Positions 19,994 to 30,829 of a stretch of DNA of 64,000 nt are shown in pieces (the stretch's first letter is position 1; every line of letters starts with the position of its first letter). The stretch is from the NCBI RefSeq assembly GCF_014529535.1, contig NW_023503501.1, positions 3,230,150-3,294,149 of the forward strand, given 5' to 3'. The position numbers and the translations under genes are program-made. This DNA comes from Bradysia coprophila. Its lineage: Eukaryota; Arthropoda; Insecta; Diptera; Sciaridae. Below the pieces are notes generated by a model. That model had not been told where the DNA came from, did no database searches, and saw only the letters and a list, made by a program, of their open reading frames with translations.

Positions 19994-20303
19994 GTGTTAC
20001 CATGCTTTTTTTAATGCTTAACAGTTTTACTATACCTGACTTGGTATTGTCCAAGGTAAATATAGTGTGGAGGTAACGTCATATATCCCATCTCCTCCCT
20101 TCGTTAAAAACAAAAAATGGAATAGAAACTCGGGCCATCTGTTTTGAGATAGCGCCAACTATATCCATCTCGTACTTATTGTCAACTCAATGAATTTTCG
20201 ATTATGCAAATTCGACAAAGGCAACGCGAACAACGATAGACGAATAATATATCAGTTTCGATTTCGCTTTCAACAATCCAACATCTTCTGTTCAATCGAA
20301 GAA

Positions 20304-20662
<359 letters not shown>

Positions 20663-21330
20663 AATAGATATTCACTCGTTATTCACGATCTGTAAGTCGA
20701 CAGAATGAGTAAAAAGAGAAAACAAAAAATTTCGTGTTTTTTTTTTTTTAAACTAATCCTGATTCTTCAACGGGAAAGAACACGCTGACAAAAGCATAAC
20801 AACATTTCGTTCGAGTATTATTTTTCTTATTGGGATAAACATAAACATGAAGCAGTGCATATCAATAGATCGGTAACCATTGATTATAATATTATTTGGC
20901 CAAACATTACTTTTCGTCTCGTTTGTTTATTTATTTGTTCACAAGATTGGTTGGTATCAACAAAGCATTTCAAGCATGAGTGGTATAGAATACTAAAACG
21001 GGACAGTGTATCAAACAAATGTTGACACTGTAAAAAATTCTGTAAAAATGTTTCATTCTTTATTTGGAAACTATCACTCGAAGCACTTTTGCTTGAAGTG
21101 CGTTGGTATTATGCATACATTCAGCAGTCTGGGTCTTAAGTTACAAATCTTAAGTTGCTTAAAAAGAGTATGGTAAAACGTTCTTCTCCCTGTCGTATGT
21201 TCTCCATTAGGGTCGGCCAATTTTTCAACATCGTCGAGCCGTGCTTCGGGACTCAGTTTTTTCAACTCAACATATTCAACAAAAAAAAATTGTGAAGAGC
21301 CCAAGTTGTCGGTATTTATCTTGACTGAAA
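20663..21330. other. Non-coding DNA downstream of the 3CxxC gene
   Basis: AT-rich. I see no clear AATAAA for the upstream gene and no further coding frame. Confidence 0.4.
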
Positions 21331-21434
21331 GTGATGGCAGAGGTTGATAATGGTCGGATATCATTATATATCTGGACTCCCAATGAAACACAACTTTGCA
21401 CTTCCAGTGTTTATTGAGAAGTGAAGAATCTTTT

Positions 21435-22034
21435 TTTGATACCAACATTGAAAAATGATACTTTCGCCCCGCATATGAGGGGCGAAAGTAAAAAAATGCA
21501 TCCCACGGGGAGAAAGTACTTAACGAAGAGCGAACGCAACTGAACGAACAGCGAAAGTGACTGACGTCACAGAAAATGAGAGAAATGAGTCGAGTTGTCA
21601 ACAAAATCCGCTCATATTATGCAGAATACTTTGATCAAAATTGTAAAACACTGTGCGCCAGTGTTCTTATTGAAATTAGCATACAAAGTTGATACTTATT
21701 GTTACTGAATGATTTGTTAGTTATATCTTAATTTTTGTGTGTGTTATTGTTGTGATGGCTAAATTATTAAATTTTTCATATACCAGGGGGCTGCCGCCCC
21801 CTGGACCCCCGCATTTTCTGGCTAAAAGCCTTTTTATTTCAACATTTTGTTGCGATGTTTGCGATACGTATCAATTTTCAATGTCGGTATCAAAAAAAAT
21901 AGTATGAACGACTCGGGGCAAAAATAAAAAAATTCAACCTGTGCGATTAGAGCCCTTGCCTTCGGCGCGGGCTCCAACTCTCGCACACGGTTGAATTTTT
22001 TTACTTTCGCCCCTTGTCATTCAATGTACTATTT
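21435..22034. mobile_element. Foldback insertion of about 600 bp with GAAAGTAAA blocks
   Basis: Defined by comparison with the uninterrupted paralogue at 23238-23248: GAATCTTTTCCGTC there, interrupted here. The left end TTTGATACCAACATTGAAAA recurs inverted at about 21864-21897. Inside are GGGGCGAAAGTA words and the GC-rich palindrome CCAGGGGGCTGCCGCCCCCTGG at about 21784-21805. The likely target duplication is TTT. No transposase is present. Confidence 0.75.
21898..22033. mobile_element. Nested small palindrome ending AATAGTA...TACTATT
   Basis: The left end is AATAGTATGAACGACTCGGG, the right end CCCCTTGTCATTCAATGTAC plus TATT. Arms meet around a GCCCTTGCCTTCGGCGCGGG core. The same TACTATT end and the same core phrase (CCTTGCCTGCGGCGCGGGCT) occur near 17158-17226, so it is a repeated unit. 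Confidence 0.6.
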
Positions 22035-22129
22035 CCGTCTTAAACTAGGGCTACTACTTTATCATCGAGTTCATTTAGACCACTATGTTCCATCACTGTG
22101 CATAAGTTATTATAAATTGAACTCCAACA

Positions 22130-22937
22130 CTACCCCTCAATTGATAATAACTTAGCACATCAACAGCTATACGCATTTCACTCATGTCATCGACCGAATG
22201 TTGTTTCGTTGGGTCGTCCTCTTGAAAGAAACGTATCGACCACCAAACAACCGAATACAATATGCCACACGATTTTTCCATCTCGATTGAAATATGTTAG
22301 TTTTGACTCCACCATTCACCATCGATTTCGTCTCTGATTGTACATTTGACCATCTTTAATTGCTACACGCAGTTCTCCCATTCAATTGAAGTGTATCGAC
22401 CATTGTTTTCACCAATTGATTCGCAAACCGACGCGACGGTCTGAATAGATCACCGATTACGATTTTTCTGCCGACTGAATACCTCTATGTTCACTTCTTT
22501 GGTTAAATCACAGCATACGACGACTGTATTGTCACTTAGCCATTAACTTCTCCTCCATCGCCGAACTTGTTCTGACATGAAGTAACGACAATTTCATCGA
22601 TTTACTTCACTGCTACGTCCATACCAAATCGTTTTCCATATTGAACCTCCACAATAATTCGCCAATGCTCAAATGTTTCGCTTCTTGCTCAATTCTGTTG
22701 CATCCTGTGTCCGATGCAAATTCTTTTCCACAATTTTACCGATTCGATTTCCAGTGCTCAAATATTTTGCCTCTTGCTTATCAGCCTCTTGCTCAATTCT
22801 TTTGCACATTTTGCCCGCTCGATTTCCAGTGCTCAAATATTTTACTTATTAGCCTCTAGCTCAATTCTTTTGCACGTTTTTTTTTTTGTTTAATTGCCAA
22901 CAATCGGTTTCACATTTCCCAAATTTGCTGCCATTTT
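22130..22937. other. Non-coding DNA with an internal tandem phrase
   Basis: TTTCCAGTGCTCAAATATTTT occurs at about 22750-22770 and again at about 22826-22847, with CCTCTTGCTCAATTCTTTTG nearby, giving an imperfect direct repeat with a period of about 77 bp. No gene seen. Confidence 0.5.
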
Positions 22938-23506
22938 CAATTCACGACGTAAATGTGCCTAAAATTTGAATTTCAAGTGAACGATTCAATGAAAAAGTGA
23001 ACCGAAAAGTAACTTTCAGCGCTTCCTTGTATGAAAATGACGCTACGTTAGAAAGTATTACGCACTTTCCATTTGGAATTTCGACCGCACTTACGGCGTC
23101 AATTACCACCGAACCAGACCTTTTCGCCTGGGCCCATAACCTGTTGGCAGAGGTTGGTAATGGTCGGATATCATTAGATATCTGGACTCCCAATGAAACA
23201 CAACTTTGCACTTCCAGTGTTTATTGAGAAGTGAAGAATCTTTTCCGTCTTAAACTAGGGCTACTACTTTATCATCGAGTTCATTTAGACCACTATGTTC
23301 CATCACTGTGCATAAGTTATTATAAATTGAACTCCAACATTGTCGCCGTAAGTGCGGTCAAAATTCAAAATGGAAAGTGCTTAATACTTTCTAACGCAGC
23401 GTCATTTTCATATAAGGAAGCGTTAAAATGTATTTTTCGGTTCACTTTTTCATCGAATCGTTCACTTGAAATTCAAATTTTAGGCACACTTAAAGTGTGA
23501 ATTGTA
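22938..23506. mobile_element. Inverted-repeat element, arms about 167 bp
   Basis: The left arm (22938-23104) contains GTGCCTAAAATTTGAATTTC and CCGCACTTACGGCGTC; the right arm (23339-23506) is its diverged complement (CGCCGTAAGTGCGGTC ... AATTCAAATTTTAGGCACAC). The unique interior 23141-23339 is duplicated at 21331-22129. Short open frames on both strands are arm by-products. Confidence 0.75.
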
Positions 23507-23529
23507 ACGATGGTTGATCTCAATAGAGA

Positions 23530-23985
23530 TATTTCCAAAAGAATTTTTGTCTCGTCGCATGATAACACGATATCTCGAGTAATTCTTAACGGATTTCCAA
23601 AACCTTTTTTATTTGACGAGGAATGAGGTTAGGTTCGTTAATGGAAGGTATCGGAGTAATCTAGCAGTTATTCTGAAAAGAATTTTTTGAGTTATTTCGT
23701 GGTAGTTGTTTGTGTAAGAAAATTGAACGAGTGAATAGCACTGTCGTTTGAGAGTGCTATGATGAGTGTGATATTTTGATAAGCAAAAAATCTTTTCAAC
23801 ATCGACAATAGCACTTACAATCGTTTGAAAATGTAAGACATAGTTCGCTTTGTTTATTCTGAAAAGTTTTGAATAAAATAAATGGAATGCGCAATCTATG
23901 AGAAAGCAAGTCAGTTTTATGATATTTTTGTAACAATTGTAAAAATCGATTAAGAAAATGAGTCAGTCAAGGGACCTGACAAACC
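23530..23985. repeat. Dispersed repeat about 450 bp, copy 1
   Basis: It shares an ordered series of phrases with 29970-30415: AAAAGAATTTTT, ACGAGGAATGA, TTGTTTATTCTGAAAA, and the end GTCAGT(C/T)AAGGGA(C/T)CTGAC. The copies are well diverged, so the family is old. No coding capacity. Confidence 0.55.
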
Positions 23986-24180
23986 CAAAAGGTGGGGCCT
24001 AGTATTGTTGACATGGTAGTTTTTGCAGGCGAACCGACTAAAATTTATGTTCTGAGTGTTCAAGCACAACGAGCACAACAAACACGATTTCTATCGATTT
24101 AATAATTTGCGATCAGCTACATTAACGAAACGAAACATTTGTGGGTAACAGAGAAATTTTGAATTGAACAATCATAAGGT

Positions 24181-24696
24181 ATGACGAATGAAAATACTAA
24201 TAATCCAAAGTCTAGAAATAAAGATAAGCAAAAAATTAAACCAAATCTTACGGAGGCTTTTAAAGGCAGCTTTATCAAGGAAATTATATCCAATGTTCTC
24301 GTAAATGTTTTAGAAGGTTAGAAAACACAGATACAAATTGAATACAAACCTTATCTTTGTCCCTTCTAAACCTTCTAAAGGACAAGAGTATAATGCCGAT
24401 CGAATACCGGAGTGGATAAGTAAAATTGCTGATAATGTTAGCGCCCAAGTTATGGATTTGAATATGAAACGATACAAGCACATTGTTCAAGTGGTAATTC
24501 TCCAAAAGGGAGCTGGTTGTCGGTAAAGAAAATGACTTTCGTTTGTAGACAGACTTATGATCATTGTGTGTATAAAACTTTCAGCTACATCTCTCGATGC
24601 AGATGGGACGCAGATTGCGATAGCCAAACGACTAATTATTTTACCAATAAAAGTATGGCTTGTATTGTGACCGTCTTCGGTGTTTATTTATATTAG
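24181..24696 (+). CDS. Tctex-type dynein light chain (TCTEX1D2/DYNLT2B-like)
   Basis: Accessory light chain of cytoplasmic or axonemal dynein. Three exons, 24181-24316, 24381-24522 and 24585-24696, give 129 residues. The order of family landmarks is intact: F(K)xSFIKEIISNVLVNVLEG, IPEWISKIADNV, MDLNMKRYKHIVQVVI, and the C-terminal core SRCRWDADCDSQTTNYF ending FGVYLY. Intron 1 is only 64 bp and ends CTAAAG, an AAG rather than the usual CAG/TAG acceptor; without it a TAG at 24319 would stop the protein in the middle of the domain. The 129-residue length suits the family. Membership in the TCTEX1D2 branch (ciliary dynein-2 in other animals) is an inference from the RYKHIVQVVI and WDADCD region. 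Confidence 0.88.
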
Positions 24697-25619
24697 AAAA
24701 TGTAATTTAAGCCAAGACTCTCCATTTCAGGAATATTTGAGGAAAATATAATTTCAGTTCAATTCTTACCAACCATTCTTGCTTATTGCCATCCCTTGCT
24801 TATTATCGAAATTAGAAAAATGAAAGTAGATGGTCCAACCAAGGTTGTATATGAGAAGGTTACACCGATTGTCTTTATTTCGTACCTCCTCATATACAGC
24901 CTGGAGTGAATAGCTAAATGATGAGTTAAATCAAGGTGTGTCTCTCAACAATAATTTCGATCAAACTATAACTGATTCACTACATTCTAACTTTAACGGA
25001 CATTTGGTTCTTCGCTGAAGCTATAGTATACTCATAGCGAAAAATAGTGAAAAATAAAATATAGTTTTTTCGGCAATTCGTCCGAGTATAAAATTCTGCA
25101 CAAAAGGCTCCTTAGAAGTGACCTCGCAGAAAATACAGGGTGACCAGTACGATGCTACGAAAATGAAAAAAATGAGTTTTTCTCATTATTCCATAGATTT
25201 GAACATTTATATCTCGAATTATTAATAACAAAAATTAGTTCCTTCGGCAATTCCTTAGATAATTACATTTCCGACAAAAATTCCCCCTAATATCATCCTG
25301 TAAAAATATAGTAAAAAATTGTCCTCTTTGGCTTTCCATTACTTACAATTTATCGAAGCTGATTCTATCTAGTAGACTTAGTGGAATTTCTGTCACAAAC
25401 TTTGTAATTTGAGCTAACGTCACTCTAGACACCTGCTGCACCAATAACTGTCCTGTTCCAATTATTTTTTAGATTTTTTTGTAAAACGTCTACAGTGGAA
25501 CCACAGACATCATTGGGACTACCGGTAACCGTGGCCAAATTAGAAGCTAATGCACCACACGGGTTCTCAGTCTCAATTTAAAATGTTCAAACATATTCGG
25601 TTCATCTATTGACTGTTAA
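24697..25619. other. Non-coding DNA between dynein light chain and taxilin
   Basis: It contains one small inverted repeat at 24842-24902 and otherwise nothing I can support. Confidence 0.45.
24842..24902. repeat. Small inverted repeat, AAGGTTGTATA type
   Basis: The left arm GGTTGTATATGAGAAGGT and the right arm ACCTCCTCATATACAGCC are complementary with a few mismatches. The terminal word resembles the AAGGCTGTATA ends of 18613-18693 and 55044-55211. Confidence 0.5.
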
Positions 25620-25625
25620 TTTATT
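25620..25625 (-). terminator. Polyadenylation signal AATAAA of taxilin
   Basis: AATAAA on the minus strand, 175 bases beyond the taxilin stop. Confidence 0.5.
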
Positions 25626-25799
25626 GTTTTCGAAAAGTTCACAAATTTGTTAATATTGGATTGACTACTTATGTATAACCAGTCGTCGTACTTATTTAAA
25701 GAAAAACCTAATTGCAAATGCAAGTCACAACATAATCCACGCGTTAAAAAAAGTCTTTCCGACGGGATAGTGTCAATGAAAATTGTCAGATAAAACAAA

Positions 25800-27947
25800 C
25801 TAGTCCGCAGAAATGTTGACTGGCTCGTCATTGTTTAGTTCTGTTACTACTAATGGAGAAGTAGAGCCCTCAGATTCAGCAAGGATGGGAGTAGTCGATG
25901 AAGTAACACCATTGTCCCCATTTACTACTTTCACTGGTGCGTCCTTACCATTTTGAGATTCAAGAGAGCACTTTGCCTGCACATCTTTCACCAAGTCGTC
26001 AATTAAATCTTTAACAATTTCCTCAGTTGCCTGCCGATCGATATTGACATTTTCACTCGACACAGCCGATTCAACCACCACTTCGGTTTTTTGTTCAGCA
26101 CCGTTAACCGGCTCCACAGAAGCATTTTCGTTGTTGGTCGGAACGTCGTCACCCTCATTGACCGTGACAGTTGAATTAGTTTTGCCGTTGGTGGTAGACG
26201 TAGCAGAGCGGTCAGTGATCGGACACGATTTATTGGCTTTGTTTTTCTTATTCTTCGATTTCTTCGGTTGAGTTGGTTCAACGACCGGCGTTTCTTGAGT
26301 CTTCTTTTCCGCACTTAACGCATTCATCTGTCCCTGCAGCACTGCCAAGGTTGCCTTCAATTCGGAACAATTGCGAGACATGATATCCAATTTGTCGGCG
26401 CTTTTTGGTGGCGGTTCAATGACTGGTTCTGGTGGCAGTTCCGCCATTGGTGGACGCTCAATATTGTTGGCTTTGAGAACATCCAACAGTGACGTACGCT
26501 CAGCCTGACAATCGAGAACATTTTTATTTTAATTGAACAGAAAATTGAGACACTGAGTCATTCACCTGTAAAGTACGGCATAATTTCTGTAGTTGGGCTA
26601 ACTGACGAGCTGCTTTTCCTACATACTGGTCTTGCGCAGTTTTATCACTAGCCATTTCTAGCATAGCTTTGGTGCTTTTCTCATACTTTGAACGCCATTC
26701 GAAATTTTCTTTCTCAAGAGATTTGATCTTCTTGGTCATCTACATGGAAATTAGAGCGAAATGAGTAAGGAATAAATCACTAATTTTGCATCAGACCTTG
26801 GTCATTTCAATTTTGTATGTCTCGAACACATCGTTACTCTTTTTCAAAGAGCTCTGGAAGTCAGCGTACTTTTCCGTGTACATATTCCTATAGAAGTACG
26901 AGCCTTGCTAATCAGAGTAATTTGAAACGAATTAACAAATTCCAACTTACAATTGCTCTTTGAGTATCCTTTCACGGCCTTGCGAATCAATGATCAGCTT
27001 CTTCGCTTCTAAGAGATCTTCCAAGATTGTTTCCTTTTCCCTACAAAAATATGAAGCTGAACAAAGTGAACATTAACTTGAACGGTCCGGATGTTACTTT
27101 AACAAAATCTCTCGCTCAAGAGTCGATTCCATTTTGATTTTCGCCAATTTGGCTTCATTCAGTTGAGTACTTAAATTAACCTGCTCGTTAGTCTTCATCA
27201 ACTGTTTTTCGCGCATCTCGTACTGTTCGGCAAGGTATTTAAATCTGAAATAAGAGCAGAATGTTCTGTGGAAACGGTTCCATAGCACTGGTGGTGGTGG
27301 ATAAAGCTATACTTCTTAGTTATTTCCAAATTAGCCTCTTTCAATTTGGCGTTTTCGTCGTTGTTCTTGCCAAGAGTTGTGAATATTTCATTGATTGACT
27401 GTTGAAAGTGTTGCTGAGTTTCCTTTCGCTTTTCCTCCTCGTCACGGATCTTGGACAGGCTCTCACTTTTTATGGACTTCATGAGTTTCTGTTGCTCACG
27501 ACACACTTGTTCGAGTTTGTGCCTGAAAATTGGTGTGTTCACTGAAAAGTCAAGAGTGTCCGGCAGCTCCAACTCACTTGATAAGCACGGATTTGTTGTA
27601 CTCGATCTGCAGACGGTCTTTTTCTCGTTGCAGCGCATCAAACGATTTTTCATTTTGTTTCAATGTTGTCACCTGACGGTGATGAGCATTCTCTAATTCA
27701 ACCAAATTCTTTGCCAAAGACGAAATCTTTTGGTCTGGTGTTGAATTACCCAATGACTTTAGCAACTGTTCGGTGTGGATAAAATTGATCAAATGTTTAA
27801 CAATCACAAAGCTGTGGTATGTGGGAAATGATTCCGTACCTTCTCAATTTGATCGTCGATTTTCGCATCACGTTGTTTTTCTTCGCGAATACTTTTCTTC
27901 GATTCGCCGTTTTTCTTTTCATTTCCCGATGCTCCCTTCGCTTCCAT
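25800..27947 (-). CDS. Txln: Taxilin, coiled-coil syntaxin-binding protein
   Basis: Taxilins bind free syntaxins and act in vesicle traffic. Eight exons: 27947-27840, 27765-27578, 27522-27313, 27244-27098, 27040-26951, 26887-26797, 26739-26566, 26504-25800; all borders are GT-AG and phases fit, giving 570 residues. Diagnostic stretches are KHKLEQVCREQQKLMKSIK, FKYLAEQYEMREKQL, LNMYTEKYADFQSSLKKSND, MTKKIKSLEKENFEWRSKYE and QKLCRTLQ, in the order seen in all taxilins. The coiled coil covers roughly residues 35-340. After it comes a low-complexity tail with a basic patch (QPKKSKNKKNKANKS) and an acidic Ser/Thr/Val-rich end, which family members vary in. The start ATG at 27947 opens a charged N-terminus (MEAKGASGNEKKNGESKK). 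Which vertebrate paralogue it matches best I cannot say. Confidence 0.93.
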
Positions 27948-28247
27948 GATCCAGAATCAAATTTTTAATGCAACTGTACGTGTGTGATGTAGGTAGATTG
28001 AAAGCCGCTAGATTTGTTGCGGATAATTTTATTCAGTCAATTTTCATTCAGATTTTACTTCCAAAATTGCGACTGAAAACTGTCTTGAATGCTGTGATTC
28101 TGAGGTTATGTATTTGTTTTTCTGAAATTCCATATATGGATACTAAAAAAATTGTTATTTTGATGGATATTAGATACCATTTAGGACTAGATGTGAATGG
28201 GATGTCGTTCACATATTAAAGTTTTGCGTTTCAAAATCAAAGTTAAT

Positions 28248-28418
28248 AGACTGTTATGATGAAAGAGAAGCAAATATAATTTGGACCAGTTATTTTAAAG
28301 TGCCTTGGGGGATATGCCAAATATGTATATGAAAATATGCAATGACAAGTACCCCAAGGCAAGCTATAAATAACTGGTCTTCGGAACTATCGCTCTTATC
28401 ATAACATCATAACAGTCT
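28248..28418. mobile_element. MITE, AGACTGTTATGAT family, copy A
   Basis: Terminal inverted repeats AGACTGTTATGAT / ATCATAACAGTCT. Subterminal AATTTGGACCAGTTATTTTA pairs with ATAAATAACTGGTC. Copy B follows two bases later; a third full copy is at 55830-55936 and a fragment near 28837-28895. Confidence 0.75.
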
Positions 28419-28420
28419 GT

Positions 28421-28590
28421 AGACTGTTATAATGAGAGAGAAGGAAATATAATTTGGACTAGTTATTTTAACTTCGGCTGGGATTAGATTAGATTAGATT
28501 AGATTAGACAAAAATGTGTCAAAAATGACAAGTATACCAAAGAAAGTTGAAATTAACTGGTCTTCGGAACTCTCGCTCTGATCATAACAC
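28421..28590. mobile_element. MITE, AGACTGTTATAAT family, copy B in tandem
   Basis: It begins AGACTGTTATAATGAGAGAG and ends TTCGGAACTCTCGCTCTGAT followed by CATAACACT. It carries a (GATTA)n microsatellite at about 28483-28508 that is not in copy A. Confidence 0.7.
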
Positions 28591-28943
28591 TTTGTAGTGT
28601 TAAGTGAGCGTGATTTTTGTATAACTGGTCTCGACATGACACCTTAAAATGTTAGAAGTCGCAAACATATTTATTTTGTTTGTAAACATAGTTTAACTCT
28701 CAATTTCAGTTTTTATTCTTAAACTTTTGCCAGTTAAATTCAACAGGCGTTCGCGAAAACGAGTTAAATTTCTCACATTTTAACGTGTGATCCGAGACCA
28801 GTTATAGACAAATAGCTCTTACTTAACACTCCTATATTACGATGAGAAAGAAGGAAATAAAATTCAGACCACTTATTTTAACTTGCCTTGCGGGATGTGT
28901 CACAAGAAAATTTTGATGAAACTAAAGCTCAAATGTAATAGAT

Positions 28944-29063
28944 TTTTGTATGCTTGCTAAGAGGACCGAAAGTAAAGCTGTCAATTCGCAGGGCGAAAGC
29001 TTCCGCTTTCGCCCCTTGAATTGACATTTCTTTACTTTCGGTCCTCTTAGCAAGCATACAAAA
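28944..29063. mobile_element. Short foldback, 120 bp, GAAAGTAAA family
   Basis: A near-perfect hairpin: TTTTGTATGCTTGCTAAGAG at the left and CTCTTAGCAAGCATACAAAA at the right. The centre is CGAAAGCTTCCGCTTTCG. The right flank continues CTTAATACGTAACTCTTTCGG and ACTCAATCGATACGTAAAT, the outer arm of the composite element at 16670-18601, so this is a deletion derivative of that family. Confidence 0.75.
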
Positions 29064-29110
29064 CTTAATACGTAACTCTTTCGGTCTACTCAATCGATAC
29101 GTAAATAACT

Positions 29111-29969
29111 AGTGTATAATTACATTACATTTATGTTAACATATTCACCACTTGTCTGTAAACTTTTTGTAGCTCAAAAAGGCGCTGTTTTTGTTTTCAG
29201 GATAAAACTTCAAGAAACGATCGTATTCAGCTATAAAAACAAGTATGTCTCTTTTGTAGTTTTCTCTACATTTTGTGAACCAACTTCACAGCTTTGACGT
29301 TTCACGGATATTTTACAAAAGTGAATTTATTTCCAGTGAAACAAAATCAGAATATAAACTACCAGGTATGGTCAAAGACGAGGTAAAAGGTCACCATTTT
29401 GAAGAATAGGCTATACCTGGTCTGGTATGTATAATATACATTGTATATTCATTGGATATTTCATTTTCATTTAATACAGCGCAAAGAATGAAGTACTGGA
29501 AGAAATTTTGGCACTTATAGCATCAGAGGTTTCCTATTCCCTACTGAGTTACACTCGAAAGATGGCATGACATCGACTAGCATCAGCGCCACCATGTCAA
29601 CTCTTGAGTATAACTACATAGAGATATCACTAAAAATCTACTAACGAAGGCGAAAGACGCGACGTGACACGTTTTACTCAACACACTCTACTTTACCTAA
29701 CGTACACCAACAGTTCAATTTTCCAACATTTGTCCCATAATAATGGAGCTCGAGTGCTAGTCTTTGCCAAAGACTCTTTGGTTTGTTTGCTATATATATG
29801 CACTCAGGCCTGGACTGGCCATTCAGTGCTTTATAAGCTTGTTTATAGGATGAAAATCACTCGAAAATACGAATGTTTTGCCAAAAACCTTCAATATAGG
29901 AAAAGGTTTGTCACATTCTCCTCATTCCTTAATAACACGTCGCGTCGTGTTAAACACGAGTAATTCTGT
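29111..29969. other. Non-coding DNA, no feature seen
   Basis: No supported gene. A short palindromic word pair around 29365/29410 (ACCAGGTATGG and CTATACCTGGTC) is the only structure noted. Confidence 0.4.
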
Positions 29970-30415
29970 ACTTGTATCCAAAAACTTTTTTGTATTCAAC
30001 GAGGAATGAATTTTTGAAGGTAAGTTCGGAGATGGGCAGTGACATTAGAAATATTCCGAAAAGAATTTTTATCAAGTCGCTTGTTAACACGTGTGACGGT
30101 CAGAGCGTAGCGAGATCCGTAATTCACACGACTTTATTCATGAACAAACGGGATTACTTTTCAGCGCATATACAATATGGTAAAAAAGTAATAGAACATT
30201 TCGACGAGAGCGGAGCGAGGGGTGTGTAATTCAGACGAGTTTCATTTTTATGCAAGATATTAGCAGTAAATTCCCCATTTTTTTTAAACGTACAAGATAG
30301 TTTCCATTGTTTATTCTGAAAATGTGTTTTAAACCTCTTTCATATTTCTGTAACGATTTCAAAAATATTTTGAGAAATTCAGTCAGTTAAGGGATCTGAC
30401 CCACCCAAAGGTAAA
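29970..30415. repeat. Dispersed repeat about 450 bp, copy 2
   Basis: Partner of 23530-23985. This copy holds two GAGCGnAGCGAG words (30103-30114 and 30208-30219), each followed by a GTAATTCA- or GTGTAATTCAGACGA-like phrase, which the other copy lacks. Confidence 0.55.
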
Positions 30416-30829
30416 TGAAAGTGATCAGTAAGTAGCATCTGCGACTGTGTTCGTGTTGTCTGTCGAAGGTTTTGAAATTCCGACGGTCTCCTTCGCAAGG
30501 TGTGTTTTGGTAACAAGTAGTGTTTAGAACTAAATTTGCAATACTTCGACTATCAATGTGATGAATTGTGTCAGTCACATCGAAAAAATAAAATTGTTTT
30601 CAGCTGTTTTTTATCTCACATTTAATTGATCCGTATATGGCTCTACAAACACTATTTACCCAGCTGGATTTAACAACATAAACAAAAATTGGAATCCTAC
30701 CTTTACAGAAATTATTTTTTTTTGTTCTCAGGCATAATATTGGTTCGTTGTGACATCCCTGGATTTTATGTAATCGTTGCTCGTTGCTCCTGCGGAAACA
30801 TTTCCCAAACCACAAGACTTCAAACTCCC

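Larger units (their letters stand above)
21331..22129. repeat. Split partial copy of the 22938-23506 element
   Basis: Positions 21331-21434 and 22035-22129 together reproduce 23141-23339 almost base for base (for example GGTCGGATATCATTA, CTTCCAGTGTTTATTGAG, then CCGTCTTAAACTAGGGC). In between lies a 600-bp insertion that is absent from the other copy. Confidence 0.8.

Noticed and set aside
28483-28508. (GATTA)n tract as interstitial telomere repeat
   Set aside because: The insect telomere unit is TTAGG; this is a TTAGA microsatellite of about five units inside a MITE.
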